Positions 9,762-17,174 of a stretch of DNA of 64,000 nucleotides are shown in pieces; positions within the stretch are counted from its first letter, which is position 1; every line of letters begins with the position of its first letter. Origin of the DNA: Olivibacter domesticus (GTDB lineage Bacteria > Bacteroidota > Bacteroidia > Sphingobacteriales > Sphingobacteriaceae). Under the pieces are notes generated by a model that was not told where the DNA came from, made no database searches, and worked only from the letters and a program-made list of their open reading frames with translations. Location: positions 744,001 through 808,000 of the forward strand of contig NZ_FOAF01000002.1 of assembly GCF_900109575.1 (NCBI RefSeq), in the 5' to 3' direction. A program made the position numbers and the translations under genes.

Positions 9762-10937
9762 ATGGCCAAGAAACTCTTTCTTTGGCTACACCAGTGGCTT
9801 GGGCTACTTACCGGCATTGTGATCGTATTAGTGAGTCTATCTGGCAGCTTATATGTATTTTCAGATGAGCTGAAAGAGCTCGTTTACAAAGATCGCGTAT
9901 TTGTAAAAACACCTAATACTGGCGGGGCTTTACCATTGAGCACCTTACAGGAGCATGCACAACAAGCACTTGGGCCTGCTTATAAGATTACAAGAGCCGA
10001 GATTTATCCTGACAAAAGACGATCATGGATATTTCGTGCTTCGCAAACAGATTCAAGCGCTATTGGCCATTGGAACTACTATAAGTATTATTATCGGGTT
10101 TATGTGAATCCTTATAATGGAAAAGTTCTTTATATAGAAGACAGTAAGAATGAGTTTTTCCAACTAGTATTAAACCTCCATATGAATCTACTGCTAGGCG
10201 GACGGATTGGTAGCTCATTAGTAGGTTATGCTGTTATCGCCTTTGTCTTTATCTTAATAAGCGGTCTGGTGCTGTGGTGGCCCCAAGAATGGAGCAGAAA
10301 AAAGCTTAAGAAAAGCTTTCGGATAAAACGAAAGGCCTCTTCTAAGCGACTCAATTACGATCTTCACAATGTATTGGGTTTTTACATCTTAATACCGGTT
10401 TTTATTATCGCCTTGACAGGACTGGTATTTTCTTTTAAATGGGTTGATGACTCCATGCAATATGTCTTTAATGGTGGCACATCAACAACAAAACGAGCGA
10501 TTCCCACATCAGCTCCCGCAACTTTGGGAAATGGCGATAAAGCACTAGATAGAGCGGTGCATGCCGTACTTCAAGCGCATGGCGATGCTGATCTTCTTTC
10601 GATTAGATTTCGACCCGGAGAAACTACCCCAATTGATATTCAAACCCGTTTACTTAAAAGCAGAACCCATATTTTTGTCTGGTATTACTTTGATCGCCAA
10701 AACGGTAATCTGCTGATGAAATATAGCGATGCGGATTTACAAGGTGGTGAGAAAGTGCGCAGCATGAATTATGACCTGCATGTAGGTTCTATAGGTGGAA
10801 CAGGAACAAAAATATTGGCTTTTGGAGTTTCACTTATTTGTGCAAGTTTACCAATAACAGGTTTTTTAATCTGGTATAATAAAAAAAGGAAGAAAAAGAA
10901 ACGACAAAATAAACGACCAGGCATGCGTATACCTTAA
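9762..10937 (+). CDS. PepSY-associated transmembrane protein (iron uptake partner)
   Basis: A 391-residue inner-membrane protein of the PepSY_TM family (PiuB-like). It begins with an N-terminal TM helix containing LHQWLGLLTGIVIVLVSLSG, whose HxxxG pattern is characteristic. More TM helices follow near 150-170, 205-225 and 350-370, the second and third preceded by conserved histidines (NLHMNLLLGG, DLHNVLG) that could bind haem, and periplasmic PepSY segments lie between. The C-terminus is strongly basic (KKRKKKKRQNK). Members sit beside TonB siderophore receptors, as here, and are thought to reduce ferric siderophores in the periplasm. Translationally linked to the upstream receptor. The role in iron release is inference from family and context. 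Confidence 0.88.
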   Translation: MAKKLFLWLHQWLGLLTGIVIVLVSLSGSLYVFSDELKELVYKDRVFVKTPNTGGALPLSTLQEHAQQALGPAYKITRAEIYPDKRRSWIFRASQTDSSAIGHWNYYKYYYRVYVNPYNGKVLYIEDSKNEFFQLVLNLHMNLLLGGRIGSSLVGYAVIAFVFILISGLVLWWPQEWSRKKLKKSFRIKRKASSKRLNYDLHNVLGFYILIPVFIIALTGLVFSFKWVDDSMQYVFNGGTSTTKRAIPTSAPATLGNGDKALDRAVHAVLQAHGDADLLSIRFRPGETTPIDIQTRLLKSRTHIFVWYYFDRQNGNLLMKYSDADLQGGEKVRSMNYDLHVGSIGGTGTKILAFGVSLICASLPITGFLIWYNKKRKKKKRQNKRPGMRIP

Positions 10938-10957
10938 CCCTCGTTTCCATTCTCTAT

Positions 10958-11881
10958 TCATTTCTGGATATTAATTGTAAATAGCCAAAACTGTTGCTGA
11001 TCCAGCGCTTGCTGAGGTTTGGAACCATAATTGAATGACACACCTACTGATAGATCCATATTAGTTGAATTTTCTGCAGCAGTTAAAAAAAAATAATCAA
11101 AACCTCCTCTAAAAAAATGTGTGTAATTTTCTTCATAGTCAGTTGTATTGATAAGGTCGTACCATTGGTCGTAATTAAAGGTGAAAGCCCATGTTTTTAT
11201 AGGTTCTGTCATAAGGTCTCTCCTTTTATTACCGGCTAAACTATATTGTACTTTTAACGTAGGTCTTAAAATAAAACCCTTTTCACCGTCATTCTTAGCA
11301 GAGAAATTTTGTTGTATTTCTGTACCGCCTGATAGAAGGGCAAAATGAATTAACCGTTTATTTGACGAGAGTGTATTCGTGGCCAAATTCAAACCTTTTT
11401 CGCCAGAACGGAAAGGTAATGCGTCTACGTTTAAGGCCAACGAATGAACAGTGTCTACTTTATCCATTATATATTTCAATGTGGGAGAAAAAAACCAGCG
11501 ATTAATGGTTGTACCCGCCTGATTTCTCTTCGCTTTAGCGTACCATACCGATGCAAATCCAGCTTGCCAATTATGTTGTTCTTTTTCTACCAATGTATTG
11601 CGGTGGTATTCACCAAAAATTTTCCCATCACCCCATTGCTCGAGGCTATAAGCAATACCTCCATCAATCAAAAAGGAATGATCTTTATTTTTTGGAAAAG
11701 TCATTTGAAATTGAACCGGCGCATTTTTGCCGTCCGGTGTATTGAATGATTGCCTAAGTTCTACCCGATCAAAAAAGGACTTTTTTTGCTCAGTAGTATC
11801 TTGGGCTGCTACAACAGTATATAAACAAGCTAAAGAAAAGATCGATACCAGATACCGGAAAAGGATTATAAGATCTGACAT
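10958..11881 (-). CDS. Predicted outer-membrane beta-barrel protein, unknown
   Basis: A 307-residue protein with a signal peptide (MSDLIILFRYLVSIFSLACLYTVVAA followed by QD). After it come alternating aromatic beta-strand segments with no recognisable catalytic motif, finishing in QQFWLFTINIQK. I do not recognise a family. The ATG at 11881 is chosen because it starts the signal peptide and leaves four bases after the astacin stop; a further-upstream ATG would overlap that gene. It is the last gene of the protease/nuclease operon and the only one with a classical export signal, so it may be a channel or surface partner for the other products. That role is inference. Confidence 0.6.
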   Translation of the reverse strand: MSDLIILFRYLVSIFSLACLYTVVAAQDTTEQKKSFFDRVELRQSFNTPDGKNAPVQFQMTFPKNKDHSFLIDGGIAYSLEQWGDGKIFGEYHRNTLVEKEQHNWQAGFASVWYAKAKRNQAGTTINRWFFSPTLKYIMDKVDTVHSLALNVDALPFRSGEKGLNLATNTLSSNKRLIHFALLSGGTEIQQNFSAKNDGEKGFILRPTLKVQYSLAGNKRRDLMTEPIKTWAFTFNYDQWYDLINTTDYEENYTHFFRGGFDYFFLTAAENSTNMDLSVGVSFNYGSKPQQALDQQQFWLFTINIQK

Positions 11882-11885
11882 ATTT

Positions 11886-13067
11886 TTATCCTTTTGTTTT
11901 CGTATTAACCATATCAATTACGTCCTTCACAATCCGACAATTGTTCAGCTCACTTTCCGTGAAGGATGCCGATGCTAAATAAGTTTTCACCAGTTCGTTC
12001 AAGAGTTCCGCGCAGAGATTATAGGCATAACTAGAGGGTAATAAGTTGCTAAGTTTTGCCTTATCCTCCAAGTTGTTTGGGTTTTCGCGGGCCTGCCCCG
12101 CTCCTATCAAAATGCATTTCTTGGCTTTATACTCCCTGCTTTCATCTTTCTCTACAAACAGTTTTTTATGACTGGTATCGTCCGTCAAATAAACAAGATA
12201 GCTATTCAAAAATTCTTCATTTAATTTAACATTTTTCCATCTTTTCAATGCTACTTTTAGGTTTTTTATGCGCTCTTTTCGTTGCTTTACAATACTATTT
12301 TTGCTAAATGGATATGCTCTTTGTGCCATCCGTTTATCTTCGTCGGACAAAGTAGTATTTTCAGGAACATAGCAAGGCGATGCTTCCTTACTCACGAACA
12401 TCCAAGCGGGAAAAGAATAATGCATAATCGATTCTCGATCATGGGGTGAATAGATCAACCCACCAGCAGCCATTTTTCTTAAATTATAATCGACGGTTTC
12501 TTTTGACCAATTATTGGGAGGCTCAGCCAAATATTTATACAAGGCTGGCCAATCAAAATCACAATCTGAAACAGGCGATTGATGTTCATGATGAAATCCT
12601 AATGCATGCCCAAATTCATGCAACACGATGGACTGCCAATTATCGGGTAGCTTTTTATCAAATCCTTCCAAGTTTAAACTTATCTCGCCTGGTATACAAA
12701 ATGCTTCATCAACGCTTTGCGTGCCCACCCACGACCAATAGCCAGATTCATCAAACCCAACTCTTATAGGAGAGAAGTCTTGAGCGTGCCATGTACGATA
12801 AGTATTCTTTTTGGAATCATACCCAAAATCAAAAACTATATTAGCATACTTTGACCACTCCGCCGCCGCATTGGCTATTAGTTTATGTAATACCGCATCC
12901 CCCCCTTTAAAACTCACTTTCAGCACCCCTACCTGCCATAGTTTTAAATCCTCCATAACCAATTCCATTTTTTTGGTTGGCTTTCTTTTAAAACGATTAG
13001 CTTCCTCCGCCTTTATTCGTTTAATTAAGTAGTCCGGATATCCTTCTATAAGTTGCTTTTTATTCAT
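11886..13067 (-). CDS. Astacin-like (M12A) zinc metalloprotease without signal peptide
   Basis: A 393-residue zinc endopeptidase. The catalytic motif HEFGHALGFHHE at residues 150-161 is the full astacin signature HExxHxxGFxHE, and SIMHYSFPAW (Met at 215, Tyr at 217) is the astacin Met-turn. The N-terminal catalytic subdomain begins around residue 40 (LKLWQVGVLKVSF). The remaining 150 C-terminal residues are lysine-rich and match nothing I know. There is no signal peptide: the N-terminus is charged (MNKKQLIEGYPDYLIKRIK), unlike most bacterial astacins, which are exported. It is five bases from the preceding two-TM gene and four from the barrel gene, so it is clearly in the operon. The target is unknown. 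Confidence 0.88.
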   Translation of the reverse strand: MNKKQLIEGYPDYLIKRIKAEEANRFKRKPTKKMELVMEDLKLWQVGVLKVSFKGGDAVLHKLIANAAAEWSKYANIVFDFGYDSKKNTYRTWHAQDFSPIRVGFDESGYWSWVGTQSVDEAFCIPGEISLNLEGFDKKLPDNWQSIVLHEFGHALGFHHEHQSPVSDCDFDWPALYKYLAEPPNNWSKETVDYNLRKMAAGGLIYSPHDRESIMHYSFPAWMFVSKEASPCYVPENTTLSDEDKRMAQRAYPFSKNSIVKQRKERIKNLKVALKRWKNVKLNEEFLNSYLVYLTDDTSHKKLFVEKDESREYKAKKCILIGAGQARENPNNLEDKAKLSNLLPSSYAYNLCAELLNELVKTYLASASFTESELNNCRIVKDVIDMVNTKTKG

Positions 13068-13072
13068 GCTGC

Positions 13073-13603
13073 TTATTTTTTCTTTGTTAATACTTTATAA
13101 GCGTCAATACTCTCTTTTATCGCTATAATCTTCTTACTTAGCGCTCGTTGTAATTCTTCGTCATTTGCTAATCTCGTCGCTTTGTTAGGGGCCGCTAATT
13201 CTTCTACTTCTTTTATCTTTTCATCGAGATGTTCTAAAAACTTAAGCGTTATCCCACTATTATTAATACTTAACTCCTGTAATTTAGGAAGTGCTATTAT
13301 AACAACTACAAATACAGAGGCGAGGAGAAAATAAGAATAGGTGGAATCTTTTTGAGAAAAATGCGCGCTATCGGCATCTTTCCTTTTGGCAGTAGTGGCC
13401 ATCTCTTTACTACTACTGACGGTTATGGTCCTTTTCTCTTTATTTAGTAAAGTATCTAATTTTTCTTCTCTGCTATAGGTAGAGTCGGTAGTTATCAGAG
13501 AAGGCGAGACATCTTTATCATGCTCATGGGGTGTGTTTACAAATACCGCATACACAAAGATGAATATAGGAAACACTAATAGAAAATAATAGTTTCTTTC
13601 CAT
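13073..13603 (-). CDS. Two-TM protein with cytoplasmic coiled coil, unknown
   Basis: A 176-residue protein. TM1 is residues 4-22 (YYFLLVFPIFIFVYAVFV). A Ser/Thr/Lys-rich loop of about 65 residues follows, then TM2 (about 89-105, YFLLASVFVVVIIALPKL), then SINNSGITLKFLEHLDEKIKEVEEL leading into a coiled coil. The topology predicted from charge is a periplasmic loop with a cytoplasmic coiled-coil tail. No family recognised. Short two-TM proteins with such a tail occur as membrane components in bacterial conflict loci, but that comparison is loose. It lies between the lipocalin-like gene (46 bases) and the astacin (five bases). A 16-base motif shared with the M43 upstream region precedes it. Confidence 0.6.
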   Translation of the reverse strand: MERNYYFLLVFPIFIFVYAVFVNTPHEHDKDVSPSLITTDSTYSREEKLDTLLNKEKRTITVSSSKEMATTAKRKDADSAHFSQKDSTYSYFLLASVFVVVIIALPKLQELSINNSGITLKFLEHLDEKIKEVEELAAPNKATRLANDEELQRALSKKIIAIKESIDAYKVLTKKK

Positions 13604-13619
13604 AACAATAGGTTTTTTC

Positions 13620-13635
13620 TACGGCAATTAAAGCG
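13620..13635 (-). promoter_or_regulatory. 16-base motif upstream of the two-TM gene (copy 1)
   Basis: Minus-strand CGCTTTAATTGCCGTA, found again with one change at 14905-14920 before the M43 gene. It may be a regulatory or RNA-level element of the operon; function unknown. Confidence 0.35.
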
Positions 13636-13649
13636 TCTCCTTCAGATCT

Positions 13650-13964
13650 TTAATTGTTTTTTTTAAGCACCAGCCTCTCGGCATTTACTTCCCTAATGGT
13701 GTATTGCTCCTGGTTTTTCTGATCGAAAGTTAAAATCAATTTATCCTCCTTCACTTGCCAAAAACCAGTAGTAGACTCAAGGGCATCCCCCCTTCCCGGA
13801 AAGGTATTTATCAACTTCCCTTCTTCCTCTAAAGCTATTTTATCTCTTCCCCTCGATCTTGGCATCACAAAACCTTCTGGACGATACACTTTTTCTTCAT
13901 CCGTATCTTCTTCATAAGAGTGAACCCACTTACGAACTATCACCGATTTATGCCGGTTATTCAT
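13650..13964 (-). CDS. Small lipocalin-like protein, unknown function
   Basis: A 104-residue protein with no signal peptide. The second half (TGFWQVKEDKLILTFDQKNQ, then EQYTIREVNAERLVLKKNN) has the strand pattern of small lipocalin-like domains, namely 'W-x-ad-g-kLil-f' followed by a final strand ending rLvLk. The N-terminal half contains charged stretches (YEEDTDEEKVY). Its start overlaps the end of the M43 metalloprotease by eight bases, so the two are translationally coupled. That tight coupling suggests a companion or inhibitor of the protease, but nothing in the sequence proves it. Confidence 0.6.
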   Translation of the reverse strand: MNNRHKSVIVRKWVHSYEEDTDEEKVYRPEGFVMPRSRGRDKIALEEEGKLINTFPGRGDALESTTGFWQVKEDKLILTFDQKNQEQYTIREVNAERLVLKKNN

Positions 13965-14868
13965 TTTCTACAACTGGTATATTACGTAGCAAAGGCGCCC
14001 TTGGGCCTAAAAGTGTGGCTTTCATGCGATATGCCTGTCCTTTCGTAAACATAAACATACTATCGTCATCCACATAATCCATGTAATTCATAAACATATC
14101 CCCATGGGGAGCATTAGCGCATGAAACCGTTGGAAAAGTGGGTTTGTTATAATTTGGACCAAGCTGATTGGGTGTATCGTCTACATAGTCTGAATCATCA
14201 CAGGAGTTGCTTCTTCCATCTCCAAAAATATGCGACAAATTAAGGTAGTGTCCTATCTCATGGGTAGTGGTTCTGCCTAGGTTAAAAGGTGCTTCCGCTG
14301 TGCCTAAAGTACCAAATGCCCGATAATCAATTACAACACCATCCGTTTCTGGCGGGCCACCAGGGAACTGGGCATATCCTAGCAGCGAATTTTCCAAATT
14401 GCACACCCAAATATTAAGATAGCTCTCTGTAGGCCAGGGATCTTTTCCTCCCTTGCTGCTACTTTTAATAGTATTATCCGAACTAAATTGAAGTAAATCT
14501 GTGGCCGTTCTCGTAATACCGTCCGGGGCCAGCTCAAAATTAATAAATGTATCTGCCGCCAGATCATCCCACACATTTGGTACTTGATCCCGATCTTTAT
14601 TCGTTCTTCTAAAATCGTTGTTTAACACTTCGAGCTGACTCAAAATCTGTTCGTCAGAAATATTTTCTAGTGCCTCATGGTACACCACATGTACTACCAC
14701 ATAAATTCTGACTGGATCAACAAATCGTAATGATTCTCTGCCAGTTAACATAGTGTTAATATCGCTTTCAATCTTAGCTTGTGCCTTTCTATATGCCGGA
14801 AACATATCTGCCTGATGATTAAACACTTCCATTGTGGCACAATATCTTTTTTTTCTGATGGGTTCCAT
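13957..14868 (-). CDS. M43-family (pappalysin/cytophagalysin) zinc metalloprotease, leaderless
   Basis: A 303-residue zinc endopeptidase. The active site HEIGHYLNLSH (His203, Glu204, His207, His213) is the extended M43 motif. CDDSDYVDDTPNQ downstream and the Met-turn FMNYMDYVDD (about 258-267) are also family marks. Residues RYCATMEV (Cys10) match the cysteine-switch propeptide of M43 enzymes, in which the Cys caps the zinc until the N-terminus is removed. Unusually, the cysteine switch is at the extreme N-terminus with no signal peptide in front, so either it is exported by a non-Sec route or it works in the cytoplasm after activation. It overlaps the lipocalin-like gene by eight bases. Confidence 0.9.
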   Translation of the reverse strand: MEPIRKKRYCATMEVFNHQADMFPAYRKAQAKIESDINTMLTGRESLRFVDPVRIYVVVHVVYHEALENISDEQILSQLEVLNNDFRRTNKDRDQVPNVWDDLAADTFINFELAPDGITRTATDLLQFSSDNTIKSSSKGGKDPWPTESYLNIWVCNLENSLLGYAQFPGGPPETDGVVIDYRAFGTLGTAEAPFNLGRTTTHEIGHYLNLSHIFGDGRSNSCDDSDYVDDTPNQLGPNYNKPTFPTVSCANAPHGDMFMNYMDYVDDDSMFMFTKGQAYRMKATLLGPRAPLLRNIPVVENE

Positions 14869-14904
14869 GATTAAATTATTTAAGCGTACGAAGAAGAAGT
14901 CTTA

Positions 14905-14920
14905 TACGGCAAGTAAAGCG
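14905..14920 (-). promoter_or_regulatory. 16-base motif upstream of the M43 gene (copy 2)
   Basis: Minus-strand CGCTTTACTTGCCGTA, 15 of 16 identical to 13620-13635, lying 37 bases before the M43 start. The rest of the 124-base gap shows no other structure I can support. Confidence 0.35.
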
Positions 14921-14992
14921 GTCAACGGCTAATACATAAAAGATTTATAGTATGAAGTTACTTGTTTTTCTCTTAATATTCAATTCTAATTT

Positions 14993-16840
14993 CTAAATAG
15001 CATCACTAAAATTTAAGCTACCACACAAAGAAGGAAAATCAATAAAGGGATTTCTATTTCCCTGCATTAAAAAAATTTCGCGATTGCGGTGTTTTTCGTA
15101 AAGTGAAATGGGTTCCTTCTGTGCCCATTCTTTCAACATATCCATATCACGTTGTTTATAAACCTGAATTGTTTTCGGATATCGCACAAAAAAGTATAGC
15201 ACGGCCCGCGCCACCACGCCTTTATTCCGCTCCGGCTCAAACAACTTGTTTTCCATATTTCCACATTCATTCCTAACTTTTTCCACTGGCTCCAGCGGGT
15301 CAGGGTCGTAGTTTTCAAAATCAAAATAAGGATAATTGTTTCGGAAACTGTTGCAGCCCGACTCACAGGCAAAAAGATGATGTAAATCTCCCCGCATTGG
15401 TTCCTGCTTGTTAAACCAAGATTGGCACACCACATGTTCACAATTATATGGAAACATGGCTTCTAATTTGTCAATCTCCAAGTTATAGGCTTCTCTTTCC
15501 ATCTCTTTCCCAGTTTTTTCTATTTCAACAAATTTCAGCCTCCTTTCTGCATCCACCCTTTCGTCTGCCAACATTAACTCCTGCGCGGTAAATTCTTTGC
15601 CGGAATAAATACTTCTAAGTAAACCATCAGGATGGAGATCTATTTTAGGATATACATACTTCGATGGGTTATAATTGTGATGTGATGTATGAGTATCCTT
15701 TAGTAATTGATGCAATACATCAACTGTTACATTTTCAATTACCGAAATGTCTTTATAGTAACGGCTGATATCCTGATGATCACTCGCTTCGGGATAATAT
15801 ATTTCATTGCCCAATTTCGTACGACTTATCCCCATTGATTTCTCGATAACTTCCACATCAGAAATTGGTGAAAAATGATCCAACAAAAAGGGAAAGCTCG
15901 TTGCCGCCTGTGTTGTAATATCATATATGATACTGCTAACCCTCACCCCTTCGTTTTCTACCCAATCTATTTGCAGCTCGCCCTGTGATTTATCCCATGG
16001 GAGACCATCAATATTTAGTATTTTTCCGTCTGGATTATATTTGGGAATTCCTGCGTGATGTAGAGCCACTACTTCCCATTTGTCATTAAACACCGGCGCA
16101 CCAGAGGTACCCTGTTTTGTGTCGGTCATATAACGTATGAATTTAGGCATATCCAAATTCGTCACCTGATTCTCTCTCAATGCCACCTTTTTCATTTTAC
16201 CATCCGGATGCTGGATGATGGATACATAGTTGCCCTCTTTCGTTTTACCAAGATTAGGATTCAACGTTAAAAAGGCAAATTCACTTATATTATGCAAACC
16301 GTCGGCAGTAATTGACTCTAGCGCTATAATACTATAGTCTAGCTCTTCATTGGTATAAAACAACCGACTGCAATCAAATCTAAAATACTTCACCTGTTTG
16401 GGTAATCCGTTTGTTCCCTTTTCATAGTCAAACGCTGCATAGGAAAGTCTTCCATAATCCGCATTAGGCAATACATGGTTATTTGTGATGACAATAAACG
16501 GGGCGATTAAGAAACCTGTTCCATAGCCTTCTTCTCCATCTGGCGAAGCAATAGTAATACGGCAGACCGATCTGCCAGCCACTACCCCCATTTCCAAATA
16601 ATTCACATCTAATATATCATCTCCTTTTATTACCCGCTCACGCAGCAATCGGTCATTGATAAACTGGTTTAGCGTAAGATCATTTTGTTGGAGATAACGA
16701 TTCATTTGACGTGGCACCACCACCCTGTTGTCTGTGCTTACTTTCATTTGCGGTAGAGGGGGTTCTCCGAATACCGTCTTATTTACAGACCTTTGCTTGA
16801 CAAGTTCAATCTGCTTAATAAATTGCATCGATATTTTCAT
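14993..16840 (-). CDS. Fusion of trypsin-like serine protease and endonuclease I
   Basis: A 615-residue two-enzyme protein. Residues about 85-265 are a V8/trypsin-like protease: His122 in ITNNHV, Asp168 in EELDYSII, and nucleophile Ser246 in KQGTSGAPVF. Residues about 375-605 are an endonuclease I (PF04231) domain: NCEHVV with Glu468/His469, DLHHLF with His487/488, CNSFRNNYP, FEPERNKGVVARAVLYFFVRYP cut into its ARA and RYP elements, and the terminal GNRNPFID signature at 594-601. A charged linker (about 415-460) joins them. There is no signal peptide, unlike free-standing endonuclease I. It is the first gene of a six-gene operon with two metalloproteases. An obvious reading is a protease-gated or proteolytically released nuclease, but this is inference. 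Confidence 0.88.
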   Translation of the reverse strand: MKISMQFIKQIELVKQRSVNKTVFGEPPLPQMKVSTDNRVVVPRQMNRYLQQNDLTLNQFINDRLLRERVIKGDDILDVNYLEMGVVAGRSVCRITIASPDGEEGYGTGFLIAPFIVITNNHVLPNADYGRLSYAAFDYEKGTNGLPKQVKYFRFDCSRLFYTNEELDYSIIALESITADGLHNISEFAFLTLNPNLGKTKEGNYVSIIQHPDGKMKKVALRENQVTNLDMPKFIRYMTDTKQGTSGAPVFNDKWEVVALHHAGIPKYNPDGKILNIDGLPWDKSQGELQIDWVENEGVRVSSIIYDITTQAATSFPFLLDHFSPISDVEVIEKSMGISRTKLGNEIYYPEASDHQDISRYYKDISVIENVTVDVLHQLLKDTHTSHHNYNPSKYVYPKIDLHPDGLLRSIYSGKEFTAQELMLADERVDAERRLKFVEIEKTGKEMEREAYNLEIDKLEAMFPYNCEHVVCQSWFNKQEPMRGDLHHLFACESGCNSFRNNYPYFDFENYDPDPLEPVEKVRNECGNMENKLFEPERNKGVVARAVLYFFVRYPKTIQVYKQRDMDMLKEWAQKEPISLYEKHRNREIFLMQGNRNPFIDFPSLCGSLNFSDAI

Positions 16841-17122
16841 AGAAGAGGTTATATCTTATTTTTAGATAAATCATTCGCTTCTTACAACACTTACTCAATA
16901 ATTTTTCCTTAATAACGTATTGACAGTATAAAAAGGTCGGGTTATACTAATCGTCCAATATAACAGCGACCTACCTTAATTTGTTAGACATTAGTGTCCA
17001 ATTTAGGGTACTAATATTAGCTCAATGTTAGTTTTTTTATAAGTTTTATAACAGCTATCACTTTTTAAGGAAAATGCTATTTTCCTTAAAAATAAAAAAC
17101 ACTACTAAAGTTATAGATTTTA
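16841..17122. other. Divergent intergenic region between the protease/nuclease operon and a sulfatase
   Basis: AT-rich, no open frame of note, and no TAnnTTTG box seen on the minus strand for the operon. It presumably holds the operon promoter, which I cannot place. A plus-strand promoter box lies just after it. Confidence 0.4.
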
Positions 17123-17130
17123 TATATTTG
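17123..17130 (+). promoter_or_regulatory. -7 promoter box for the sulfatase
   Basis: TATATTTG matches TAnnTTTG 44 bases upstream of the ATG. The -33 region has no TTTG. Confidence 0.35.
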
Positions 17131-17174
17131 TTTTTAAGAATAGCGTTTTACTCTTCCAAATTAAAAATTGATTT

